Part shown: positions 56,642 to 64,000 of the stretch, piece after piece | How positions within the stretch are numbered: position 1 is the first letter of the stretch | Layout: each line of letters begins with the position of its first letter | Source: JAOPZW01 sp963807305 | GTDB taxonomy: Bacteria; Actinomycetota; Thermoleophilia; Solirubrobacterales; Solirubrobacteraceae | DNA length: 64,000 bases | NCBI GenBank assembly: GCA_963807305.1 | Contig: CAWEBN010000005.1 | Location: 620,001-684,000, forward strand | Direction: 5' to 3' | Program-made: the position numbers and the translations under genes | The notes under the pieces: model-generated | Told to the model about the DNA's origin: nothing | The model's input: the letters and a program-made list of their open reading frames with translations, nothing else | The model's database searches: none

Positions 56642-57311
56642 CGCGTCGGGGGGGCCGACGAGGATCGCTGGGCGGCGGTCGACCGCTCGCGCCGATCGCC
56701 TGCTCGCGCCCGCCCCGGCGCTCGACGACGCCCTCGAGGCGAGCGCCACCGGGGGGCCTGCCCGCGGCGGCGGTCTCGCCGATGCAGGGCCGGCTGCTCG
56801 AGCTCCTGGCGCGCATCCAGGGCGCCCGCACGATCCTCGAGCTCGGCACGCTCGGCGGCTACAGCACGATCTGGCTCGCCCGGGCGCTGCCGCCCGACGG
56901 TCGCCTGGTGACGCTCGAGCTCGACGCGGGCTATGCCGACGTCGCCCGTGCGAACGTCATGCGCGCGGGCCTGGCGGACGCGGTCGAGGTGCGGGTCGGC
57001 CGTGCACTGGACACGCTCGCAGCGCTGGCGGCCGACGGTGCCGGCCCGTTCGACCTCGTCTTCATCGACGCCGACAAGGCCGGCAACGCCGAGTACCTCG
57101 CAGCCGCGCTCGACCTCTCGCGTCCCGGGACGCTGTCGTGGCCGACAACGTCGTCCGCGGCGGCGCGGTGCTCGACGGCGACGACCCGAGCGCCGTCGGC
57201 ATCAGGCGCTTCTTCGATGCGGTGAGCGCGGAGCCGCGCCTCAGAGCCACCGCGATCCAGACGGTCGGGGAGACGGGCTACGACGGCTTCGCACTGGCGG
57301 TGGTGCTCTAG
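56638..57311 (+). pseudogene. O-methyltransferase (class I SAM, family 3), multiple frameshifts
   Basis: Taken across three frames the protein is an O-methyltransferase like caffeoyl-CoA/TylF type: DRWAAV at the start, DRLLAPAPALDDALEASATGG, then AVSPMQGRLLELLARIQGARTILELGTLGGYSTIWLARALP (SAM site) and FDLVFIDADKAGNAEYL. A base is missing at about 57135, after which VADNVVRGGAVLD and GYDGFALAVVL follow in another frame to the stop at 57311. At least two more indels occur before 56770. So many breaks, next to an IS5 remnant, suggest real decay. The GTG overlaps the carbonic anhydrase stop. Confidence 0.75.
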
Positions 57312-57396
57312 AAGCTGTCTCAATACCTCGACTCGGAGGGCTTAGCCGGGCAGCGAACTTCTCCAGGGAGGACATAACCTGCGGTGAGGAGGTGGC

Positions 57397-57560
57397 GTGG
57401 CGGCGTCGATGTGGCAGGTCCGCGACGAGTTGTGGACGGTCGTGTAGCCGCTGGTCCCGGCGCACGAGCCCGATCCGCGTGGTGGGCGCCCGCGCGTGGA
57501 TGACCGGGTGTGCCTTGGGGCGATCGTGTTCACGTCTGCCGGGGCCGCCTCAGCACGGCT
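57397..57560 (+). mobile_element. IS5-family transposase remnant
   Basis: From 57397 the frame reads MWQVRDELWTVV, an in-frame TAG at 57445, then PLVPAHEPDPRGGRPRVDDRVCLGAIVF, the DUF4096 N-terminus of IS5-type transposases. The DDE domain is absent. GAAGCTGTCTCAA at 57311 may be the left terminal repeat, abutting the stop of the decayed methyltransferase. Confidence 0.7.
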
Positions 57561-57566
57561 GACCGG

Positions 57567-58049
57567 TCACGGCTCAAGTTCAAGCTCGTCAGCGGACTCG
57601 CGGCCATACTGGTCGGGAATCACGCCCCACCCCCAGATCGCGACCGGCTGCTTGGGCAACGGCCCAGGTCCCCACTCCTGGCGCGGGTCGGCCTTCTCGA
57701 GCAAGACGTGGCAGCGGTGCTCCCAGCGGTCGCCGAAGTCGAACGTGAAGCCGAACTCGTCTCCGGGCCCGACCGCGTCAGCGACCTTGACAGCCGCCTG
57801 ATCCTCAACCACCTCGTCGTCCTCGAACGGACCAGGGTCCACGAACCCGATTCGTCGCCCACCGGCCAGCTCGAACTCGTGCAGATGCGACAGGTCCCAG
57901 CGCGCGAACCCCTGGTTGATCACGTCCGCCAGCGCGGCGAACGTGTGAGACGGACCGACAATGAAGACCCGACCAGGCGCCGGACTCAACCGCGCCCCCA
58001 GGCCCCCGAGAAGATCAACCCGAACCTGCAGCCATGTCCGCGCCACCAC
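57567..58049 (-). CDS. Plasmid pRiA4b ORF-3-like protein
   Basis: A protein of 160 aa of the pRiA4b ORF-3 family: SHTFAALADVINQGFARWDLSHLHEFEL, then PGDEFGFTFDFGDRWEHRCHVLLEK and PVAIWGWGVIPDQYGR. The family is common on plasmids and genomic islands and its function is unknown. GTG start, two possible adjacent codons. It sits directly beside the IS5 remnant, so it may have arrived with mobile DNA. Confidence 0.75.
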   Translation of the reverse strand: MVARTWLQVRVDLLGGLGARLSPAPGRVFIVGPSHTFAALADVINQGFARWDLSHLHEFELAGGRRIGFVDPGPFEDDEVVEDQAAVKVADAVGPGDEFGFTFDFGDRWEHRCHVLLEKADPRQEWGPGPLPKQPVAIWGWGVIPDQYGRESADELELEP

Positions 58050-58084
58050 CGCCGGACACTACGCCACAGGTTCTGAGCCACGTT

Positions 58085-59329
58085 CTAAGACGACTCGGCG
58101 GCCAGCCTCGCTGCGGCCGCGCGGGCATCCGCCGGGTTCGGCGCGCGCCGCAGCAGCGCCGCCATCAAGATCGTGGCGAGGATCACGCCGACCGCGGTGG
58201 CGGCGAAGGTCACGCGCACGGAGGTCAGTGCGGTGATGGCGCCGGCGAGCAGGAACCCGACGCCATAGCCCGCGGCGGTCGTGGACTCGAGCAGCCCCAT
58301 CACACGTCCCTGGTACTCGTCGGCCGTCCGCTCCTGGACGGCCTGGATGACCGAGACGAAGTAGAAGCCGTTGCCGAGGCCACCGATGAAGCAGCCCAGG
58401 ACGCCGACGGGCAGCGAGGTGGCAAAGGCCATGACGACATACCCGGCGCCCATCATGCCGGCGCCCAGTGGGATCCGGGCGACGACCGGGAGGCGCTGCC
58501 ACAGGGACACGAGCACCAAGCCGGTGAGCAGCGTCCCGGCGCCCCAGGCGCTCAGGACGATGCCGTACGCGCTGTTGCCGCCACCAAGGACCTCCTTGGC
58601 CCAGATGACCTCGACCGGCGAGATCATCGCGGCGCACACGAGCGCGACGGCGTGCGCGGAGAAGATGCGGCGCACCGCCGGGTTGCCGAGCGCATGGCTG
58701 ACGCCGGCGCGTACGCGCGTGAGCCATCCCTCGCCCGCGTCCGCATGCGCGGGCGGAAGCGCGCGGCTCGATGCGAGCGTGACGGTCATCGCCGCGAACA
58801 GCCCCGCGCTCACCCACAGCGCCGCGCTCACGCCCCAGGCCGCGATGACCAGGCCACCGATGGCGGGGCCGATGGCGAAGCAGAGCGAGAACGAGACGTT
58901 CAAAAGCGTGTTGCCCGCGTCGAGCTGGCCGTCGGGCTTGAGGGTGGCGGCCACTGCACCGCGCGTCAGCGCGCGGCCGACGAGCGCCAGGACGCCGTCC
59001 GCCGCCGCGAGGGCGAGCACGAGCGGGAGCCACGGCGAGGACGTCATCAGCGCCAGCGTCGCGAAGATCGCGGCCTCGACCAGGTAGAGCGCGGGCAGCA
59101 CGCGACGGACGCCGAGGCGGTCGAGCTGCGCGGTGGCCGCCGGTCCGGCGATGGCGGGCACCAGCAGCGTGCACAGCCACAGGGCGGTCGTGGCCAGTGC
59201 GCTGTGCGTGTGGTCGAAGACCAGCAGGCTGAGCGCGACGGTCCCGAAGCCCCACCCGAGCTCGTTGAGCGTGTAGGTGGCAGCCAGACGGCGGAAGCCG
59301 GGATGGCGCAGGGGGCGAAGCGAGACCAT
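58085..59329 (-). CDS. MFS transporter
   Basis: A 414-aa, 12-segment member of the EntS-like MFS_3 branch: NELGWGFGTVALSLLVFDHTHSALATTALWL, then PAIAGPAATAQLDRLGVRRVLPALYLVEA, GNTLLNVSFSLCFAIGPAIGGLVIAAWG and VQERTADEYQGRVMGLLESTTAAGYGVGFLL. It probably exports a drug or metabolite. Start ATG 59329, with GGGG upstream. The gene before it in transcription direction is the HD-GYP gene on the other strand, 404 bp away. Confidence 0.87.
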   Translation of the reverse strand: MVSLRPLRHPGFRRLAATYTLNELGWGFGTVALSLLVFDHTHSALATTALWLCTLLVPAIAGPAATAQLDRLGVRRVLPALYLVEAAIFATLALMTSSPWLPLVLALAAADGVLALVGRALTRGAVAATLKPDGQLDAGNTLLNVSFSLCFAIGPAIGGLVIAAWGVSAALWVSAGLFAAMTVTLASSRALPPAHADAGEGWLTRVRAGVSHALGNPAVRRIFSAHAVALVCAAMISPVEVIWAKEVLGGGNSAYGIVLSAWGAGTLLTGLVLVSLWQRLPVVARIPLGAGMMGAGYVVMAFATSLPVGVLGCFIGGLGNGFYFVSVIQAVQERTADEYQGRVMGLLESTTAAGYGVGFLLAGAITALTSVRVTFAATAVGVILATILMAALLRRAPNPADARAAAARLAAESS

Positions 59330-59733
59330 TCTGGGGGGCTATCGGATCGGGTGCCCGACGGCTTGATGCTACGTCGGAGACCTGACAGCGCGTCGGCGGC
59401 CCTTTAACGCGCGCACCCGGGCACTACGGCCCGGGTGGCGAAACCTTCGTGTTCGGCGCAAACGCCGTGTGCGATCAGCCGCCGCGCAGATTCATTTGCC
59501 CTGCCCCCTTCGCAATTGCCTTCCCTCTGAGCGCCCCCCCAGAGCGCTTCCTAGCGGGGCACATGCAAAACCCTAGGGGTCGCGGCGGCAATCATACATA
59601 CGTCCAAACGCGCCACAATCCCTTTAGCAAGCGGAATTGCATGCCGACTTCGGCGCGCGTCGTTCAGGCCTTTAGCGCGCGGTGGACATTCGTCGGCATC
59701 AAGTTCGGTTCCCTGACGCCGATTCTGTGCGCG
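59330..59733. other. Intergenic region, lower GC
   Basis: This 404-bp gap between the divergent MFS and HD-GYP genes has lower GC than its surroundings. The plus-strand frame is open through most of it, but codon choice is poor and no domain appears. It may hold promoters for both genes; I see no clear repeat or hairpin. Confidence 0.5.
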
Positions 59734-61125
59734 ATGCGCGGTTCCCGCTTCGCGCCCACGTCTGCGCTCCTCGCAACCGCCGCCGCCACCGCGGTGGCAG
59801 TGCTGACGTCGCGATCCGGCGATTGGGACAAGCCGGTGGTGTTCGTGCTCGTCGGGGCAATGGCGCTCATCGCCGACCGCTACGTCATCCGCTCGCCCAC
59901 CGGGACGATCGTCGTCGCGACGCATCCGGTCTTCGTGCTGGGAATGGTGACGCTCGGTCCCGTGCCGATGCTCCTGATCGGGCAGGCGGTGATCTTCGCG
60001 AATCGCCCCAAGAAGGCGCAGGTGCTCGTGGGCAACGCGGCCGTGTACGCCGTGTTCCTCGTTGCCGGGTCGCTGTTGGCCAGACTCATGCGCCACGGCT
60101 TGAACGTGCCGGAGTCCTCGGCTTGGTTCGCGGTCGCCGTGGTTGTGCTGTTCCTCGCCACCTGGCTGCTCAACGTCGTGCTGATCGCGGCCTACCTGTG
60201 GTGGCTGGAAGGGGTTCGCATCGACCGTGAGCTCACGGCGAGCACCTGGCCATTGATCTCGACCAACCTCGCCCTCGCCTGCGCGACGGCGATCCTCGTC
60301 TACCTGGTGGCGACCGTCGGCGCCGCGGTCATCGCCCTCTCGGGCGTGATCCTCATCGCCTACTCGCGCCTGCAGCGCGACCTGCTCCAGGCCGAGCGCC
60401 ACGCGGAGACCGCGCGCCAGCTCGCCGCCGACGCCCAGGAACAGCGCGACGGACTCGTGCGGATCATCCTCGACTTCCTCGACGCCCGCGATCAGATGAC
60501 CGCGCGCCACTCGGCGGCGGTCGCCCGCTATGCACGAAGGATCGCCGAGGCGGCCGGGTGCCCGGACGCCGAGCAGCGCCTCGTCCACACCGCAGCGCTC
60601 TACCACGACGTCGGCAAGGTCATGTTCGCCGACCGGATGTTCAAGGCCGGCAAGCTGACTGACGAGGAATGGGAGATCGTCAAGCGCCACCCAGAGCGCG
60701 GCGCCGAGCTCGTGGGGCACCTGCCCAACCACGAGGACGTGGCCGCGATCATCCTCGCCCACCACGAGCGCATCGACGGGCGCGGCTATCCGCGCGGCCT
60801 GGCCGGCGAGGACATCCCGCGCCTGTCGCGCATGATCTCGATCGCCGACACCTACGACGTCATGACCGGCCGCGACTCCTACCGCCAGCCGGTGAGCTCG
60901 GCCGAGGCGATCGAAGAGCTGCGCCGGGTCTCGGGCGCCCAGCTCGACGGCGACCTCGTCGAGATCTTCGTCGAGCAGGTGCTCGCGGTCGAGGATCTGG
61001 CCTTCCGCCACGGCGACGACGCCGACTTCGAGGCCGAGCTCGAGGTCGAGCGCGACGGCCGCGGCACCCTGCGCCCGGTCGTGCCTGCCTCGCAGCTCCC
61101 GCCCCCGGCGCTCGAAGCCGCTTAA
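59734..61125 (+). CDS. Membrane HD-GYP domain protein (predicted cyclic di-GMP phosphodiesterase)
   Basis: A protein of 463 aa. Six or seven N-terminal membrane segments (ALLATAAATAVAVL, VVFVLVGAMALIADRYVI, PVFVLGMVTLGPVPMLLIGQAVIF, AAVYAVFLVAGSLLARL, WFAVAVVVLFLATWLLNVVLIAAYLWWL, and more) form a sensor. A coiled linker leads to an HD-GYP domain: HSAAVARYARRIAEAAGC, LYHDVGKVMFADRMF, and AIILAHHERIDGRGYPRGLAGEDIPRLSRMISIADTYDVMTG. HHExxDGxGYP is intact, so c-di-GMP hydrolysis is likely. The start is uncertain (ATG 59734 or ATG 59641). Confidence 0.88.
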   Translation: MRGSRFAPTSALLATAAATAVAVLTSRSGDWDKPVVFVLVGAMALIADRYVIRSPTGTIVVATHPVFVLGMVTLGPVPMLLIGQAVIFANRPKKAQVLVGNAAVYAVFLVAGSLLARLMRHGLNVPESSAWFAVAVVVLFLATWLLNVVLIAAYLWWLEGVRIDRELTASTWPLISTNLALACATAILVYLVATVGAAVIALSGVILIAYSRLQRDLLQAERHAETARQLAADAQEQRDGLVRIILDFLDARDQMTARHSAAVARYARRIAEAAGCPDAEQRLVHTAALYHDVGKVMFADRMFKAGKLTDEEWEIVKRHPERGAELVGHLPNHEDVAAIILAHHERIDGRGYPRGLAGEDIPRLSRMISIADTYDVMTGRDSYRQPVSSAEAIEELRRVSGAQLDGDLVEIFVEQVLAVEDLAFRHGDDADFEAELEVERDGRGTLRPVVPASQLPPPALEAA

Positions 61126-61153
61126 GGACGTTGCGCATCCGGCAGACGCGACT

Positions 61154-61159
61154 TAGCCT
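61154..61159 (+). promoter_or_regulatory. -10-like TAGCCT before SnoaL-STAS gene
   Basis: TAGCCT ends 7 nt before the ATG at 61167. The 16-mer TAGCCTGTCGCGGATG is repeated exactly before the gene at 63451. Confidence 0.55.
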
Positions 61160-61166
61160 GTCGCGG

Positions 61167-61874
61167 ATGCCGAGCCAGGTCCAGCTCGTTCGTGACCTGT
61201 GGCGAGCGCACGAGACCGGGGGGCTCGACGCGTTCTGCGCCGCCGCGGGCGAGGACGTCGTGTGGCAGCCGTTCATCACCGGGGGCCGCGTCTTTCGCAC
61301 GACGACCGAGCTGCGCGAGGCGGTCAGCGCCCTCGCCGAGCAGGGGATCAGCTACGAGCCCGAGCTGCACGACCTCGAGCAGCACGGCAACGTCGTCCTC
61401 GTCCACGGCCTGCTGCGCGTGTCCGACAACGGACGCATCGACGAGACGTCGCTGCACTGGGCCTACCACTTCCGCGACGGGCGCCTGCGTCGCCAGAGCG
61501 CACATGCCTCGCGCGAGGAGGCCCTCGACGCGCTCGCGGCCGTGCGCCTGCTCTCCGAGGCGACGTTCACCCTCGGCGAGGAAGCGGGCAGCGACGGCGA
61601 GCGCGTCATCCGCCTGCGCGGGGAGCTCGACATCGAGTCGGCCCCGGACCTGGAGCGCGTCCTGCTGCGCCCGCGCCCCGCCCGCCAGCGCGTGGTACTC
61701 GACCTCGCCGAGCTCAAGTTCATGGACTCGACCGGGCTGCGCGTGCTCCTGCGCGCGCGGACGGCCGCCGACGAGGGTCGCTGGGAGATCCAGCTGCGCA
61801 ACGTGCCGCCGACCATCCGCCGCCTGTTCGACATGACCGGCGTGCACGCGGCGCTGCCGGCCGAGACGTCCTGA
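61167..61874 (+). CDS. SnoaL-like domain fused to STAS (anti-sigma-factor antagonist) domain
   Basis: A protein of 235 aa. Residues 1-115 form an NTF2/SnoaL domain (QVQLVRDLWRAHETGGLDAFCAAAGEDVVWQPFITGG, WAYHFRDGRLRRQSAHASREEALDAL). Residues 130-230 form a STAS domain (ERVIRLRGELDIESAPDLERVLLRPRP, VVLDLAELKFMDSTGLRVLLRAR) with the phosphorylatable Ser in MDSTG, as in SpoIIAA-type antagonists. The fusion suggests that a small ligand or partner binding to the SnoaL part alters partner-switch control of a sigma factor (inference). It follows the HD-GYP gene on the same strand. Confidence 0.87.
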   Translation: MPSQVQLVRDLWRAHETGGLDAFCAAAGEDVVWQPFITGGRVFRTTTELREAVSALAEQGISYEPELHDLEQHGNVVLVHGLLRVSDNGRIDETSLHWAYHFRDGRLRRQSAHASREEALDALAAVRLLSEATFTLGEEAGSDGERVIRLRGELDIESAPDLERVLLRPRPARQRVVLDLAELKFMDSTGLRVLLRARTAADEGRWEIQLRNVPPTIRRLFDMTGVHAALPAETS

Positions 61875-61902
61875 CGGGGAGGGCTACACTTCGACCCCCG
61901 CG

Positions 61903-61975
61903 GTGGGCGTAGCTCAGCTGGTAGAGCTCCTGGTTGTGGTCCAGGTGGTCGCGGGTTCGAGTCCCGTCGCTCACC
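61903..61975 (+). tRNA. tRNA-His (GTG anticodon)
   Basis: Acceptor GTGGGCG pairs with CGCTCAC (one G-T); anticodon stem CCTGG/CCAGG holds TTGTGGT with GTG; T arm GCGGG-TTCGAGT-CCCGT. An encoded G at 61902 can be the tRNA-His G-1 opposite discriminator C. Confidence 0.95.
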
Positions 61976-62122
61976 TCTCACGAAAGCCGCGACGCGCCTG
62001 CTCGGCGGCGCACGCGATGCTCCTCGGACTCCGCGCCGCTGCGCCGGCGACGGCGACCATAGGCGCCGCGATGGCGGCCGTGGCCGCGTTTGCGGCTGTG
62101 GACCGCGCGCACCCGGCCGTGG

Positions 62123-62725
62123 TCAGCGGCCGAGCGTCTTGTGCGAGATCCGCTCGCAGTGGCGGATCCTGTAGTGGCGCTGCGCTCTGCGGCTGATGAA
62201 CAGCAGGTCCCGGCCGCCGCCGCAGTCGATGGTCCCGCGGCCGAAGTGCGCCTTGATCCAGTCGTCCCCGCCGCCCGCCGCGATCGTGTTCGTGCCGTGG
62301 CCCGCGTAGATGAAGTCCCTGCCGTTGCCGCCGAAGACCTGGTCGACCTGGGTCGTCGGCTGGCCGGAGGGCTTGTAGTCGGCCCACAGGACGTCGCCCC
62401 ATGGGCCGGCGTACAGGGCGTCGTTGCCGTGGCCGCCGAGCAGCTCGTTGTGGCCTGCCTTCGAGGTGACCACGACCCCGGCGTGCGTGCGGACCATGCG
62501 CCGATGACACGACCCGCGCTTGTGGATCGCGTCGCATGAGTAGCGCGGGTCGGTTCTAGCGAAGGGATCGTGGCCGGGCCGCGCGTCGAGCGGGCGCGGG
62601 GCATCGGTCTTGTTCATCAGCAGCATGCCGTCGATCCGCGGCCAGCCGTCATGGCTGGTGTTCGCGGCCGCGGTGCCCGCGGGCAGCGCTGCGAGCGCCA
62701 CCACGATCGAGATCGCCTTGCGCAT
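62123..62725 (-). CDS. Secreted hemolysin-type calcium-binding repeat protein
   Basis: A protein of 200 aa. Signal peptide RKAISIVVALAALPAGTAAA. The C-terminal half has RTX-like nonapeptide units (LGGHGNDALYAGPWGDVLWAD, FGGNGRDFIYAGHGTNTIAAGGGDDWIKA, GTIDCGGGRDLLFIS), which fold as a calcium-filled beta-roll. Several cysteines could cross-link. It is likely a secreted or wall-bound protein of unknown role. A TACCCT element 7 nt before the ATG gives a leaderless start. The DUF2461 gene upstream ends only 5 bp before it. Confidence 0.82.
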   Translation of the reverse strand: MRKAISIVVALAALPAGTAAANTSHDGWPRIDGMLLMNKTDAPRPLDARPGHDPFARTDPRYSCDAIHKRGSCHRRMVRTHAGVVVTSKAGHNELLGGHGNDALYAGPWGDVLWADYKPSGQPTTQVDQVFGGNGRDFIYAGHGTNTIAAGGGDDWIKAHFGRGTIDCGGGRDLLFISRRAQRHYRIRHCERISHKTLGR

Positions 62726-62730
62726 GAGCG

Positions 62731-63405
62731 TCAGGGTAGGCGCCCTGGCATGGTGCTCGCGCCGACGTGCTTCTCGAGCCAGGCGTTGAGCGGCTCGACC
62801 GCGCGCCACGTGGCGGCGACGTTCTCCAGCGCGTCGTCGCGGCCGATGCCCGCCGCGCCCGGCAGCGAGCGGCCCGCGACCAGCGCCTTGTGGCGCAGCA
62901 GCTCGCCGCGCGGGTGCTCGCGCGGATAGCCGCGCGGCGCGGTGCGCAGGCTCTCGCCGACGACGTCGAGGCCGCCGGCCCGCGCGGCGGCGACGAGCTC
63001 GGCCAGGCGCGGGCCGCTGCGCCCGTCGACGATGGCGGTACGGAAGCGCTCGAGCTGGTCGCGCGCCAGCTGGTGATAGCCCGTCCCCGCGTACAGGCCG
63101 TGCGCGGACAGCTCGGCGTAGAGGGCGGCCGCCGGTCCCCGCACGCCGTGCAGGAGGCCGTACGTCCTCGTCTTGTAGGGCGCCGATCCGGCGGGCGCGA
63201 AGCGCAGGTTGCGCTGCTGGCGAAAGACCTTGACCTCGCCGCCGAACGTCCGGGTGAGCTCCTCGAGCATGGCCTGAAGGCCGCCGCGGACGTTGGCCTC
63301 GTAGTGCTCGCGCGTCGCGGTGAAGTACGCCTTGGAGTTGTCGCGCTCGAGCCCGTCGAACCACGTGAAGACGTCGGGCCCGAAGCCGTGGAAGGCAGCA
63401 TCCAT
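62731..63405 (-). CDS. DUF2461 family protein
   Basis: A protein of 224 aa: FTWFDGLERDNSKAYFTATREHYEANVRGGLQAMLEELTRTFGGEVKVFRQQRNLRFAPAGSAPYKTRTYGLLHG is the family N-terminal block (including DNSKAYF and YKTRTYG), followed by TGYHQLARDQLERFRTAIVDG and a helical tail. The function is unknown. Its length is normal. The start at ATG 63405 falls just before the conserved FTWFDGL block; the open frame continues further upstream only by overlap with the divergent peptidase gene at 63451. Confidence 0.85.
   Translation of the reverse strand: MDAAFHGFGPDVFTWFDGLERDNSKAYFTATREHYEANVRGGLQAMLEELTRTFGGEVKVFRQQRNLRFAPAGSAPYKTRTYGLLHGVRGPAAALYAELSAHGLYAGTGYHQLARDQLERFRTAIVDGRSGPRLAELVAAARAGGLDVVGESLRTAPRGYPREHPRGELLRHKALVAGRSLPGAAGIGRDDALENVAATWRAVEPLNAWLEKHVGASTMPGRLP
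62733..62738 (-). promoter_or_regulatory. -10-like TACCCT before RTX-repeat gene
   Basis: On the minus strand TACCCT ends 7 nt before the ATG at 62725 and overlaps the stop region of the DUF2461 gene. Confidence 0.45.
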
Positions 63406-63437
63406 GACCCGAGGATCGCCGATCGGGGGGCGGCGCG

Positions 63438-63443
63438 TAGCCT
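63438..63443 (+). promoter_or_regulatory. -10-like TAGCCT before M32 peptidase gene
   Basis: TAGCCT ends 7 nt before the ATG at 63451, identical with the element at 61154 including the seven spacer bases. Confidence 0.55.
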
Positions 63444-63450
63444 GTCGCGG

Positions 63451-64000
63451 ATGTCCGCCCTGGAGTCCCTGCGCGAGCGGCTGGCCGAGCTGGCCGACCT
63501 CTCCTCGCTCGGTCGCCTGGCCGCCTGGGACCAGCGCACGATGATGCCGCCGGCGGGCGCCGCGGCGCGGGCGCAGCAGCTCGGAGCGCTGCAGCGCCTC
63601 CTGCACGAGCGCGCGACCGGAGACGACATCGGCGCGTGGCTGGAGGAGATCGAGGGCGACGGCGATCTGGGCGCCGTGGACCGCGACGTCGTGCGCGTGG
63701 CGCGGCGCGACTGGGATCGCCGGCGCCGCGTCCCGGCCGATCTCGCCGCCGCGCGCGTGAAGGCGGCCGCCGAGGGGCAGGCGGTGTGGCAGGACGCGCG
63801 CGCCCGCTCGGACTTCGCCTTCTTGGCGCCGGCGCTCGAGCGCAACCTCGCCCTCGCGCGCGAGTACTCGGCGTGCCTCGACGACGGCGGCCATCCCTAC
63901 GACGCGCTGCTGGCCGACTACGACCACGGGCTGACGACGGAGCGCGTGCAAGCGGTCTTCGACCCGCTGGCGCGGGCGCTGCCCCCGCTGGTGGCCGAGG
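63451..64000 (+). CDS. Carboxypeptidase M32 family protein, 5' part
   Basis: The frame is open from ATG 63451 to the end of the window (183 codons). The visible part (LESLRERLAELADLSSLGRLAAWDQRTMMPPAGAAARAQQLGALQRLLHERATGDDIGAWL; FAFLAPALERNLALAREYSACL; HPYDALLADYDHGLTTERVQAVFDPL) matches the N-terminus of metal carboxypeptidases of the M32 (Taq) type. The catalytic HExxH lies beyond the window, so activity cannot be judged. A TAGCCT element 7 nt before the ATG fixes the start. Confidence 0.85.
   Translation, partial: MSALESLRERLAELADLSSLGRLAAWDQRTMMPPAGAAARAQQLGALQRLLHERATGDDIGAWLEEIEGDGDLGAVDRDVVRVARRDWDRRRRVPADLAAARVKAAAEGQAVWQDARARSDFAFLAPALERNLALAREYSACLDDGGHPYDALLADYDHGLTTERVQAVFDPLARALPPLVAE

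Overview
The window is high-GC DNA, densely coding on both strands, from an actinobacterium. I infer class Thermoleophilia, order Solirubrobacterales or a close relative. The grounds are the gene mix (many ECF sigma factors, a FHA-HTH regulator, DUF2254, DUF6328, DUF1015 and DUF4097 proteins, a DpgC-type crotonase), the many GTG/TTG starts and the frequent leaderless gene starts. No 16S gene or other decisive marker is present, so this placement is inference. About twenty genes carry a TANNNT hexamer 6-12 nt upstream of the start codon with no room for a Shine-Dalgarno site. This -10-like arrangement helped choose several starts.

Layout. 1-10 kb: tail of a Clp-N protein, a glutamine-amidotransferase hydrolase coupled to a cation-diffusion facilitator, two sigma factors, a FHA-HTH regulator, a membrane Ser/Thr kinase with an extracellular propeller, a PAP2-type membrane enzyme coupled to a YbhN-like flippase-type protein, and thioredoxin reductase. 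10-25.5 kb: a secreted zinc protease, a three-gene operon (S51 peptidase, alcohol dehydrogenase, alpha/beta hydrolase), an EntS-like exporter, a DUF5937 regulator, an ECF sigma/ogt pair, fatty-acid or phenylacetate-type acyl-CoA enzymes, and a run of housekeeping and stress genes (Nudix, OsmC, DUF1015, CAP).

25.6-31.6 kb: tRNA-Pro and tRNA-Arg, then a decayed integrative island. A 31-bp copy of the tRNA-Arg 3' end recurs at 31585-31615, and the two copies bracket the two ends of a broken tyrosine integrase, a DUF6328 membrane protein, a small winged-helix protein and a phosphate-transport operon. That operon holds pitA, a small membrane protein and a HAD-like protein lacking its nucleophile, behind a PHO-box-like direct repeat. 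Fused scraps of an aldolase gene and an MMPL gene lie near the right end.

31.7-44.4 kb: antiporter plus DUF2254, a TetR/cupin/NTF2 region with a perfect 16-bp operator-like palindrome, an operon for extracytoplasmic flavin electron transfer (ferric-reductase-like protein, FMN-binding protein, ApbE), an exporter, a three-gene redox/signalling module (response regulator fused to a thioredoxin-reductase-like domain, cNMP-binding histidine kinase, UBP zinc finger), and MreB. 44.4-52 kb: DUF4394, a GGDEF protein, a DpgC-like dioxygenase coupled to a phenylacetate-CoA-ligase-like enzyme, and an MMPL transporter. 52-64 kb: CYTH, GH5, a sugar-dehydrogenase-like secreted protein, cysteine dioxygenase, carbonic anhydrase, a decayed O-methyltransferase beside an IS5 remnant, an MFS transporter, an HD-GYP protein, a SnoaL-STAS fusion, tRNA-His, a calcium-binding repeat protein, DUF2461 and the start of an M32 carboxypeptidase.

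At least five conserved genes are interrupted by single-base indels in GC-rich runs. This looks more like assembly error than decay, except in the O-methyltransferase beside the IS remnant. I saw no CRISPR array, rRNA or replication origin.
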